DNA from: Actinomyces respiraculi
GTDB taxonomy: Bacteria; Actinomycetota; Actinomycetes; Actinomycetales; Actinomycetaceae
Reading direction: 5' to 3'
NCBI RefSeq assembly: GCF_014595995.2
Contig: NZ_CP063989.1
Location: forward strand, 1,612,001-1,676,000
DNA length: 64,000 bases
Shown: one piece after another, positions 19,291 to 29,485 of the stretch
How positions within the stretch are numbered: the stretch's first letter is position 1
Layout of the letters: the number at the start of each line of letters is the position of its first letter
Translations under genes and position numbers: made by a program
Notes under the pieces: generated by a model
Database searches by the model: none
The model's input: only the letters and a program-made list of their open reading frames with translations
What the model was told of the DNA's origin: nothing

Positions 19291-21050
19291 ATGCCTTCGA
19301 GCCACCAGCCTGAGCGGCGCACGAGCAGCAGGGCGGGCCCGTCCTGCGGGACGAGCTGCAGGTAGGCGCGTCGCAAGGCCCCTGTGGGCCGCCACCACCC
19401 CTCGTCCACGGGCCACGGGCCGGCCCAGGACCGCACCCGTTGCCGTCCGTCGGGCGCGGACCCTGCGTCCACCAGGTCCGTCAGGTCCACCAGGACCTCC
19501 CAGGGCGCGCATGTGAGCTGTCCCTGGGCGTCGACAAGAACCTCTCGCCCCTGGGCGTCGAGCAGGACCGTCGGCGCGGGCTCAGCCAGGACACGTGAGG
19601 GTGACGGCGAGGGCAGGGACCCCACCCAGGTCGCCCGACCGTCGTCGGAGGCCGCGCCCCGTCCCGGCTTTGCACGGACAGGACTATCCGGACCGTGCTG
19701 TCCCCAGGGCACGAGCCGTGCCCGTGAGCGCGGGTCCCAGCCCTCGTCCAGGACGGGCACACTCACGCTGCCGGCGCCCAGCAGGGACTCAACGCGCTCG
19801 GCGGCGCGCGCGGCACGGCGTCGGCCCTCCTCTCCCGGGGCGGACCACAGGCCCGTCTGAGAGGTGCCGGCGGCGAAGGTCTCGCGGGCGAGCAGGCGCA
19901 GGCGGACCAGGGCTCCGGCCAGGCGCGCGCCCGGGCGTGCGGCGAGCCAGCCCTCGATCTGCCATCGCACCCTGTCGGTGAGGTCGGCGGGGCTGGGGAC
20001 GGTCTCAAGGGCCCAGGAGCGCGACAGGAGGCTGCCGTCCTCGCACTCGGCCTCGACGAGGAGCCGGCCTGCGGCCAGGCCGTGTGCCACGAGAGAGGAG
20101 GAGAGCCTCTCGGCGAGGGTCCGGGAGGCGAAGGCGGCGGCGTCGGCGCGCTCGACGGGAGGGTCGAGCACGAGGGCGGCCTCAATGTCCGCGGCGGGGC
20201 GCGGGCTGGAGGGGACCTGCCACGCCTCACCTGTGGCGAGGCGGTGCGCCCGTTCACCGGCGGGGCCGAAACGGGCGGTGACGTCCGCGCGGGGCAGGGC
20301 GGCCAGGTCCCCGAGCGTGCGCACCCCGAGGCGGGCCAGTGCCTCAAGGACGGGCTCGGTCCGCGCCCGCTCCTGCTCGGTGGGCAGGGCGGCCAGGACG
20401 CGGCCGAGGTCCCAGGGCGCGAGGAAGGCGGCGGACTGTCCCTCGGGGACGAGGATCCCTCTGCGGGCGGCGAGGATGGCTGCCAGGAGGGAGTCGCCAC
20501 CGCCGACCAGGCACTCGACGCCGACGTCCCGGGCGACAGCGTCGACGAGGGCGGACGCAACCTCCTCCTCACCTCCGAACCAGTGCGCGGGGCCGCGGGC
20601 GCCAGACAGGGCGAGGCCGGGGCGCGCAACGACAGGCTCGGCCAGGACGGTGCTCAGGGCATCCATGACGGGTTCGAAGGCACGGGCCTCGCGTGCGGGG
20701 TCCGGCGGCAGGACGACGAGCTCGGGACACAGGGAGCGGGCCAGGCGCAGCCTCATGCCACGGCGCACCCCGGCAGTGCGGGCGGGAGCGGAGGCGGCCC
20801 GGACGCCACGGGCACCGACGACGGCGACGGGCTCGAGGGCGGGGTTAGGCGGCGCGGTGCGCCCGGGCCGGGAGCCGGGCCCCTTGTCCGGGTGGTGGAG
20901 CCCGGGTGGGTGATGGTGCTGCTCGAGGGTGAGGGCGACGACGGGCCAGTCGGGGACCCAGATGGCGAGCAGCCGTGGCACGGCCGGGACGGGACCCGTG
21001 TCGCGGGGGCGGGCGCCGTTCTGCTCGGAGGGCTGGTGCGTCCCGCTCAC
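19281..21050 (-). CDS. imuB: ImuB, Y-family polymerase-like mutasome protein
   Basis: 589-aa Y-family DNA polymerase relative that links DnaE2 to the beta clamp during induced mutagenesis. The N-terminus LLAIWVPDWPVVALTLEQ replaces the catalytic Asp-containing DxNxF/Y segment of active polymerases, as is usual for ImuB. The palm and fingers region, a helix-hairpin-helix (LARLGVRTLGDLAALPRADV) and little-finger region follow, then a long C-terminal part. The GTG start overlaps the ImuA stop by 4 nt (GTGA), so imuA-imuB is a coupled operon controlled by the LexA operator upstream of imuA. Confidence 0.9.
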   Translation of the reverse strand: MSGTHQPSEQNGARPRDTGPVPAVPRLLAIWVPDWPVVALTLEQHHHPPGLHHPDKGPGSRPGRTAPPNPALEPVAVVGARGVRAASAPARTAGVRRGMRLRLARSLCPELVVLPPDPAREARAFEPVMDALSTVLAEPVVARPGLALSGARGPAHWFGGEEEVASALVDAVARDVGVECLVGGGDSLLAAILAARRGILVPEGQSAAFLAPWDLGRVLAALPTEQERARTEPVLEALARLGVRTLGDLAALPRADVTARFGPAGERAHRLATGEAWQVPSSPRPAADIEAALVLDPPVERADAAAFASRTLAERLSSSLVAHGLAAGRLLVEAECEDGSLLSRSWALETVPSPADLTDRVRWQIEGWLAARPGARLAGALVRLRLLARETFAAGTSQTGLWSAPGEEGRRRAARAAERVESLLGAGSVSVPVLDEGWDPRSRARLVPWGQHGPDSPVRAKPGRGAASDDGRATWVGSLPSPSPSRVLAEPAPTVLLDAQGREVLVDAQGQLTCAPWEVLVDLTDLVDAGSAPDGRQRVRSWAGPWPVDEGWWRPTGALRRAYLQLVPQDGPALLLVRRSGWWLEGIYS

Positions 21051-22027
21051 GGCAGGCCTCCGGGCAGGACGGTGAGCGCGGGCTCCGGCCAGTGGGCCTG
21101 CTGCGGGGCCTGGGCCCTCAGGGTGTGCACCCCGTGGGGGCCGCAGCGCAGGAGGGTGTCGGCCCTCCCCCGCTGCGGCTCGGTGAGCGCCCAGTCGAGG
21201 TGTTGCAGGTAGCCCTCGGGCATCTCCACCGGAGCCTGCGCACGCTCCTGCCCGGGGCGCAGCGGCAGGACGCGCGCGCCCTCGACCCGCGGGACGACGG
21301 CGTCGCCCCCCTCAGCCTCCCGACCCGCGTCCGCGAGGCGGGTGCCCCCCAGGGCGCGGGCCTGCAGGAGGCGGGTCCCCTCCCAGGGCTCGTCGAGCAG
21401 GACGAGGCAACCCCGCTCGCGGGCGCGGGCGGCGATGGTCCGCTGCTGCCGCGCGGTGAGCAGCCGGGCGATCCCGTCCGTGAGCAGGACGACGTCGAGA
21501 CCGTCGACCAGAGCGGCAAGGACGGCGGGCAGGGAGGCCGGAGCGAGGTCCCGGGTCGGCACGACGAGGACGCGCGAGAGGTCCAGGCCAAGCTCCGCGG
21601 CGGCGCACCAGCACAGGTCCTTCCCGCCGACGACGGCGCACCAGCCCCGGAGGCCCTGGCGGCGCGCGGCGGCCGCGAGCAGGAGGGTCATGGAGCCTGT
21701 GAGGGACAGGGAGCCGATGGTGGCGAGGCCGATGGCTTCCCAGGGCCCCACGGCCTCGGGGGCGGGCTCGGAGGGTGCGAGAGCCGGGGCAGGAAGGGCC
21801 GCGGCACGCGCGCCGGATGCGGAGGCCGAGACGCCCACCGGGGCGGCGGGCCGGGCACCAGTGGGCAGCAGGGTCCGCAGACCAGTGCGGGCCTCGGCCT
21901 GCGCGAGGGCAGTGCGGGCGGCAGCCAGACGCGACGGCGCTCCAGCGGCGGGCGCCCCAGCGGCACCCGCGCGAAGCGGTGCGGCTGCCTCGGCTGCCAC
22001 GGCTGTGGTCATGTTCTGTGCCCGCAT
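21047..22027 (-). CDS. imuA: ImuA-like (RecA-related) mutasome protein
   Basis: 326-aa protein of the actinobacterial ImuA' group, which is distantly RecA-like and partners ImuB and DnaE2 in SOS mutagenesis. The first ~70 residues are Ala-rich and low complexity. The RecA-like core is recognisable from IGSLSLTGSMTLLLAAAARRQ (P-loop region but no canonical GKT), then WCAVVGGKDLCW and VVLLTDGIARLLTARQQRTI. ATG 22027 is chosen since GAGGAAGGGG precedes it; ATG 22048 is an upstream alternative. A near-perfect LexA site lies 32-55 bp upstream. It is the first gene of the imuA-imuB operon. Confidence 0.82.
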   Translation of the reverse strand: MRAQNMTTAVAAEAAAPLRAGAAGAPAAGAPSRLAAARTALAQAEARTGLRTLLPTGARPAAPVGVSASASGARAAALPAPALAPSEPAPEAVGPWEAIGLATIGSLSLTGSMTLLLAAAARRQGLRGWCAVVGGKDLCWCAAAELGLDLSRVLVVPTRDLAPASLPAVLAALVDGLDVVLLTDGIARLLTARQQRTIAARARERGCLVLLDEPWEGTRLLQARALGGTRLADAGREAEGGDAVVPRVEGARVLPLRPGQERAQAPVEMPEGYLQHLDWALTEPQRGRADTLLRCGPHGVHTLRAQAPQQAHWPEPALTVLPGGLP

Positions 22028-22058
22028 CCCTTCCCCTTCCTCACTCATCCGGCACGCA

Positions 22059-22082
22059 CGGATCGAACAGGCGTTCGATCCG
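22059..22082 (-). promoter_or_regulatory. LexA operator (SOS box) upstream of imuA
   Basis: A perfect palindrome with 10-bp arms (22059-22068 and 22073-22082) around a 4-nt spacer contains TCGAAC-AGGC-GTTCGA, which equals the mycobacterial/actinobacterial LexA consensus TCGAAC-N4-GTTCGA. It lies directly upstream of imuA, so this operon should be induced by DNA damage. Confidence 0.9.
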
Positions 22083-22252
22083 ATATCAGAGTAGCGCCAG
22101 GCAGGGACACGCAACACCGCTCGACATGCCCCTCGCCCCCTGAGAGGCCCTCCCCCGCGCCCCACGGGCCTGCCACAGCCACCCACAGCCGTCTACAGTG
22201 GTGCACCTCACCAGACGAGTACCACAGGCCGCCCCGCACTCAGGAGACGAAC

Positions 22253-22849
22253 GTGACCGCCGACGTCAGCCGCCCGCGCAGCCCCTTCCCCTACGACCTG
22301 CTCCCCCAGGTCCCCGCCTTCACACTGGCCTCCGACGACATCGCCGAGGGCGAGCGCATGGAGGACCAGTTCACCGCCGTCCACGACAACGTCTCCCCCG
22401 AGCTTCACTGGAGCGGGGCGCCACAGGGCACGCGGTCCTTCGTCGTCTCCTGCTTCGACCCCGACGCCCCGAGCCCCTCAGGCTTCTGGCACTGGACGAT
22501 CCTCGATCTGGACGCCTCCGTCACCGCTCTTCCCCGTGGGGCCGGTGAGTCCGACCTGCTCCTGGAGGGCGCTGCCACGCACGTGCGCAACGACGGCGGC
22601 ACGCACGCCTGGTACGGCCCCTACCCGCCCGACGGCGACGGCGAGCACCGTTACGTCTTCGCGGTACACGCCCTCGACGTCGACACCCTCGGCCTGGACG
22701 ACGAGGCCTCCGCAGCCGCCGTCGCCTGCCAGGTCTCCTTCCACAGCCTGGGCCGTGCCCTGCTCACCGCCGCGTACTCGATGCCCGGGCCACTGTCTCC
22801 GGGTGCCCGCGCAGCGCTCGACCCGGCCACCGGTACGGGCGGGCAGTAG
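22253..22849 (+). CDS. YbhB/YbcL family Raf kinase inhibitor-like (PEBP) protein
   Basis: 198-aa phosphatidylethanolamine-binding-protein fold. The ligand pocket motifs are present: LHWSGAPQGTRSFVVSCFDPDAPSPSGFWHW (pocket Asp, Asp, Pro and His; read here in parts SPELHWSGAP, DPDAPSPSGFWHW) and the later WYGPYPPDGDGEHRYVFAVHALD. Bacterial members are abundant but without a settled function. No signal peptide is seen. GTG 22253 has CAGGAGACG 4-9 nt upstream. TACAGT at 22194-22199 may be the -10 element. It is divergent from imuA. Confidence 0.88.
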   Translation: MTADVSRPRSPFPYDLLPQVPAFTLASDDIAEGERMEDQFTAVHDNVSPELHWSGAPQGTRSFVVSCFDPDAPSPSGFWHWTILDLDASVTALPRGAGESDLLLEGAATHVRNDGGTHAWYGPYPPDGDGEHRYVFAVHALDVDTLGLDDEASAAAVACQVSFHSLGRALLTAAYSMPGPLSPGARAALDPATGTGGQ

Positions 22850-22866
22850 CCGCCCCGCACCAAGAT

Positions 22867-22907
22867 CACTGCGACCACTGCGACCACTGCGACCACTGCG
22901 ACCACTG
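22867..22907. repeat. 9-bp tandem repeat between converging genes
   Basis: The unit GCGACCACT is repeated four times plus flanking partial copies, between the stops of the YbhB-like gene and trmL. The copies are identical, as expected for a slippage-prone microsatellite. It could shape mRNA 3' ends, but nothing shows this. Confidence 0.8.
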
Positions 22908-22934
22908 AGTCCGCTGTGGGCCCCTCCGCCGCAG

Positions 22935-23393
22935 TCAGCGCCCACCCGGGAAGCCGAGGCTGTGCCAGGCCTGGTACAGGCCGATGGCGGCGGAGTTGGC
23001 GAGGTTGAGAGAGCGGTTGCCCTCGACCATGGGGATGCGCACGAGTGCGTCCACACGCGGGTGCTCCATGATCTCCTGCGGTAGTCCCGTGGGTTCCGGG
23101 CCGAAGAGGAGGGCGTCATCGTCATGCCAGTCGACGTCGGTGTAGAGCGTGTCCGTGTGCGCTGTGAAGGCGAAGATCCTGCCCGGCACCTGCTCCAGAC
23201 ACTCCTGCCAGGTCGCGTGCACCCGGGTCAGGGCGAGGTCGTGGTAGTCCAGGCCCGCCCGGCGCAGCCTCGCGTCGTCCATCTCGAAGAGCGGGTCCAC
23301 CAGGTGCAGCATCGAGCCCGTGTTGGCCGACAGGCGGATCGCCGCCCCGGAGTTGCCGGGGATCCGGGGCTCGAAGAAGATCACGTGCAGCAC
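22935..23393 (-). CDS. trmL: tRNA (cytidine/uridine-2'-O-)-methyltransferase TrmL
   Basis: SPOUT-class methyltransferase of 152 aa that modifies the ribose of the wobble base 34 of tRNA-Leu isoacceptors. The trefoil-knot SAM motifs are clear: FFEPRIPGNSGAAIRLSANTG at the N-terminus, ALLFGPEPTGLP (motif 2) and RIPMVEGNRSLNLANSAAIG (motif 3). GTG 23393 is preferred to the in-frame ATG three codons upstream because GGCAGGA lies 8 nt before it and the protein then aligns at residue 1 with TrmL. It is interesting that the only tRNA in this window is also a Leu tRNA, probably by chance. Confidence 0.9.
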   Translation of the reverse strand: MLHVIFFEPRIPGNSGAAIRLSANTGSMLHLVDPLFEMDDARLRRAGLDYHDLALTRVHATWQECLEQVPGRIFAFTAHTDTLYTDVDWHDDDALLFGPEPTGLPQEIMEHPRVDALVRIPMVEGNRSLNLANSAAIGLYQAWHSLGFPGGR

Positions 23394-23465
23394 GGCGCAC
23401 ATCCTGCCACGGCGCAGTCCGTCCACGTCTCGACAAGCCCGCACGGGGATTCCTAGCATCGGCCC

Positions 23466-25163
23466 ATGAGCACTCCCCCTCTGCCTCCCTCCCCCCATCA
23501 GCCCCAGACGGGCCCTGACCCCGACCTCTTGGCTGCGTTGTCTCCCAGCACGCCCCCCTCGGAGCAGCAGCGCATTGCCGGCGAGCGCCCGGATCTGCAC
23601 GCCGTCCTGGCCGCCAACCCGGGTACCTACCCCGAGTTGCTGGAGTGGCTGCGCGAGTCCCATGACCCAGCAGTCCAGGCCGCCCTCCTCAACCGCAGCG
23701 ACGCCCAGCCTGACGCCGCGGCCCCGGCTCCACTCCCACCGACGGGCCTCACCACGGGCTCGGCTCCCGTAGCGACCTCGGCTCCGGTGGTCAGCTCCGC
23801 TCCCGTGGTCGGCTCGCCCCCCTCGGCGGGCTACCCGCAGTACAACGCTCCGATATTGGGCAGTTACCCCCAGGTTCCCTCGGCCGGAGCCCCGGGCCTC
23901 CCGGCCGCGCCACGCCGCCGCAGGCACGCACCGCTGCTCATTGGCGCCGCCGTCGTGGTCCTGGCTCTGGTCGGCGCAGGATGGGGAGTGTGGGCACTGC
24001 TGGGACGGGGCGGCGCCTCCTCTTCGGCGGCAGAGACCCTCCAAGACGTCTCCTCCGACTGGACTGAGGGCAGCCACAAGATCTGGAAGCTCGACGTCGA
24101 CGACGCAGCGATCGCCGTCAACGGGAACCAGATGATCGTCGGCTCGTACAACCGCAGCCACAATCTCACACGCGTGACCGCCTACGACATCTCCGGCTCC
24201 GAGCCCGAGGAGCAGTGGGAGGTCAAGGTCGACCAGGAGTACGGAAACCTCAGTTACTGGGGCGACTGGATCCGCGTCGGTGACAACCAGCTGCTCAAGG
24301 CCTCTGACGGCACCTCCGTTGAGGCCGACTGGGACGAGGACGACCACCTCTCCTTCATCGGCACTTACGCCTGGCACTGCGACACACGCGACCACTGCAC
24401 CGGATGGTCCGCCTCCGACCCCACCACGCCACTGTGGGAGCAGGAGGTCGACGGCTCCGCCGACTGGGGGTATGGAGACGTCGCCTACTACGGCTGGGCC
24501 GTGCATGACGGCGCCCTGGTCACCCTCGTCGCCAAGGACACTGCCATCCGGCTCGAGGACGGCACGCTCACCGAGCTCGACATCGACAACGATGAGCAGG
24601 TTGTCCCTCTGGCTGATGGATGGCTCGTCATCGATAACGACGATGAGGAGATGCGGGTCCTGAGCCCCTCGGGAGAGCAGATCGACGCCTTCGAGGGCAC
24701 CTTCCCCGACTTCGATGAGGAGCGGTACGCGACCACCTTCGACTCTCCCCGGATAACCGTCGCACAGGCTCGTGCCTACGTCGTCGACAAGGACCTCTCG
24801 TCGTCGGCCATAACGTCCCGGTACGACCCGGACAAGGACAAGAGGGACGACGGTTGCGCCATCACCCTGACCATCGGTGAGCGCACGATCGTTCCCTCCC
24901 TGGAGGACGGCGAATGCGTCTCCGCTGAAAACTCCTGGTACAGCCTCTCCTCCGACGACTCCCTGCTCATGGCCGTGACTGGTCACCCCGCCCAGACGAA
25001 CGTGTCGATGGGGCTGGTCGGGATGTGGTCCATGGCGGACGGCAAGCCCGTGCACTTCGCAGGGTCCGACCTGGGCGAGCAACTCATGTGGCTGGCGACG
25101 CCCTCGCTCGTCATCGCCTACGACGACGGGCAGGTCACCGCCTACGCCCCCGGCAAGAAGTGA
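23466..25163 (+). CDS. Membrane-anchored protein with variant leucine-rich repeat and propeller-like ectodomain
   Basis: 565-aa protein of unknown function with three parts. Residues ~15-78 form a small helical variant-LRR domain (ERPDLHAVLAANPGTYPELL, DPAVQAALLNR) often found in actinobacterial regulators and surface proteins. Residues 80-150 are a Pro/Ala/Ser-rich linker with SAPV repeats. RRRR at 150-153 followed by one transmembrane helix (155-180) puts the N-terminus in the cytoplasm. The ectodomain (190-565) is acidic and rich in Trp and beta strands with repeated W/D motifs, resembling a PQQ-like beta-propeller, with a few Cys pairs. The ATG is leaderless by position (TAGCAT 23454-23459). 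It may be a sensor coupling an outside signal to a cytosolic partner, which is inferred. Confidence 0.75.
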   Translation: MSTPPLPPSPHQPQTGPDPDLLAALSPSTPPSEQQRIAGERPDLHAVLAANPGTYPELLEWLRESHDPAVQAALLNRSDAQPDAAAPAPLPPTGLTTGSAPVATSAPVVSSAPVVGSPPSAGYPQYNAPILGSYPQVPSAGAPGLPAAPRRRRHAPLLIGAAVVVLALVGAGWGVWALLGRGGASSSAAETLQDVSSDWTEGSHKIWKLDVDDAAIAVNGNQMIVGSYNRSHNLTRVTAYDISGSEPEEQWEVKVDQEYGNLSYWGDWIRVGDNQLLKASDGTSVEADWDEDDHLSFIGTYAWHCDTRDHCTGWSASDPTTPLWEQEVDGSADWGYGDVAYYGWAVHDGALVTLVAKDTAIRLEDGTLTELDIDNDEQVVPLADGWLVIDNDDEEMRVLSPSGEQIDAFEGTFPDFDEERYATTFDSPRITVAQARAYVVDKDLSSSAITSRYDPDKDKRDDGCAITLTIGERTIVPSLEDGECVSAENSWYSLSSDDSLLMAVTGHPAQTNVSMGLVGMWSMADGKPVHFAGSDLGEQLMWLATPSLVIAYDDGQVTAYAPGKK

Positions 25164-25167
25164 CAGA

Positions 25168-25201
25168 CGGGTGGCCCGAGGACGCATCCCCGGGCCACCC
25201 G
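25168..25201. terminator. 11-bp hairpin between converging genes
   Basis: Perfect arms 25168-25178 and 25191-25201 with a 12-nt loop, 5 bp after the stop of the propeller-like gene and before the aconitase stop; it can serve both strands. Confidence 0.7.
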
Positions 25202-25221
25202 GACTCACGCGGTACTTCCGT

Positions 25222-27912
<2,691 letters not shown>

Positions 27913-28078
27913 CGTCGCTCCTAGCGGTCAGAAGTCGTGAGTGCTCAGTCACACCGTAGACGACACTGCGTCACAAGGCGGGATGAAGACGGCAATAGCC
28001 CGCATTTGCCGACGAGCGGCCCCGCGTTTACGTCACACCCGCTTTACCCAACGGCGTCGGGCTCAGTGTTCGGTCGGC

Positions 28079-29485
28079 TCAGTGTCGGTCGAGGACCACG
28101 ACCGTCTCGAAGTGGTGGGTGTGCGGGAACATGTCGAGCGCACGCACCCCGCGGACCGTGTATCCCGAGTGCAGCAGGGAGCCCAGGTCCCGGGCGAGGG
28201 CCGCCGGGTCGCAGGCCACGAGCACCACCCGGCGCGGGCCGAGGGCTGCGACGGCCTCGATGACCTCCCGGCCGGCACCCTGGCGCGGCGGGTCGAGGAC
28301 GACGACATCGGCCGGCGTGCCATCGAGCCGGCCGAGCTCGTCCACCGCCCGGGCACTCGCACGCCCGGTGTGCAGGCTCACCGTGTCGTAGCCGTGCAGG
28401 GTGCGCCGGGCGTCGCCGACGGCCTGTGCGGAGCCCTCCAGGCTGACGACGCGGGCCCCGGCGGCGGCCAGCGGCAGGGTGAACAGTCCGGCACCGGAGT
28501 ACAGCTCGAGGACACTGGTCCCAGCCACCCGGTCCGCGACCAAGGAGGCCCCGCCGCCCGAGGGCGAGCCGGTGACGACGGCCCGCACGACGGCGTCGAC
28601 CAGGGCGGCCGGAGCGTCCTTGTGGACCTGCCAGAAGCCGTCGGCGTGCACGCTGTAGCGCAGCTCGCCCAGGCCCAGGCCGGAGGCGTCCACCACCTCG
28701 CCGACGCGCCGACGGCTGGCGGCGCGGCCCTCAGCGGTGAGCACCCGACCGTCGATGAGGACCAGCGGCTCGCCGACGGAGGGGGCCACGGCCTCCAGGC
28801 GGCTGCCGGGACGGGCATGCCTGCGCCACAGGGCGCGCTCGGTCAGGCCCAGGTCGGCGATGGCCGCCACCGCCAGCGGCAGGCGGCCGGGGTCCAGGAC
28901 GGTGGAGGAGCGGAAGGCGTGCATACCGAAACGGCCCCGCTCATCGGCCGTCAGGGCCAGGCGGGTGCGGGTGCCGGTCCCGGCCAGGGCGCGGGTGCGG
29001 GCATCCTCAGAGGCCTCCGCGCGCACCTCGGAGGGCAGGGGCTCGACGCTGACCGCGGTGCCCCCGGCGGCCTCGGTGACGGCCTGGGCGACGTCCGGGC
29101 CACCGATGCGGCGCAGGCAGTCGGCGAGCACCCACCGCTTCCAGGTGCGTTGGGCACCCAGCGCCACGTGGGAGAGCTCTCCCCCGCCCACTCCACCAGG
29201 ACCGGCCTGGGGCCACACGGGCTCGACCCGGTCCGGGGAGGCGCTGAGGATCTCGATGGCGTCGGCGCGCCAGATCTTGGAGGTCTTCTGGGTCATGACC
29301 GCACGGACCCGCTCGCCGGGCAGGGCGTGGCGCACGAAGATCACACGTCCGTCAGGGTCGTCGGTGGTGCGGGCGACGCAGTGCCCGCCGTGGGCGGGGG
29401 CGCCGACGTCGAGAAGGACCTCCTCGCGCGCGGCGGGGCGGGTGGTCTCGGGGCGGGGGCTCCTGCGTGCGGGGCGGGTGGTCAT
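28079..29485 (-). CDS. TRAM-domain class I SAM-dependent RNA methyltransferase (TrmA/RlmD family)
   Basis: 468-aa 5-methyluridine RNA methyltransferase relative (mycobacterial Rv2689c type). The N-terminal TRAM domain covers about 20-85 (VLLDVGAPAHGGHCVART, FVRHALPGERVRAV). The SAM domain has YSVHADGFWQVHKDAPAALV, VLELYSGAGLFTLPLA (motif I), DVVVLDPPRQGAGREVIEAV (motif IV) and VLVACDPAALARDLG with the catalytic Cys. The Cys pair of iron-sulfur RumA enzymes is not obvious. The target uridine (rRNA or tRNA) is not known. Its ATG overlaps the stop of the KimA-like permease by 4 nt, so both are translated from one mRNA. Confidence 0.88.
   Translation of the reverse strand: MTTRPARRSPRPETTRPAAREEVLLDVGAPAHGGHCVARTTDDPDGRVIFVRHALPGERVRAVMTQKTSKIWRADAIEILSASPDRVEPVWPQAGPGGVGGGELSHVALGAQRTWKRWVLADCLRRIGGPDVAQAVTEAAGGTAVSVEPLPSEVRAEASEDARTRALAGTGTRTRLALTADERGRFGMHAFRSSTVLDPGRLPLAVAAIADLGLTERALWRRHARPGSRLEAVAPSVGEPLVLIDGRVLTAEGRAASRRRVGEVVDASGLGLGELRYSVHADGFWQVHKDAPAALVDAVVRAVVTGSPSGGGASLVADRVAGTSVLELYSGAGLFTLPLAAAGARVVSLEGSAQAVGDARRTLHGYDTVSLHTGRASARAVDELGRLDGTPADVVVLDPPRQGAGREVIEAVAALGPRRVVLVACDPAALARDLGSLLHSGYTVRGVRALDMFPHTHHFETVVVLDRH

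Noticed and set aside
22861..22910. Repeat array considered as CRISPR
   Set aside because: Units are 9 bp with no spacers and no cas genes nearby.
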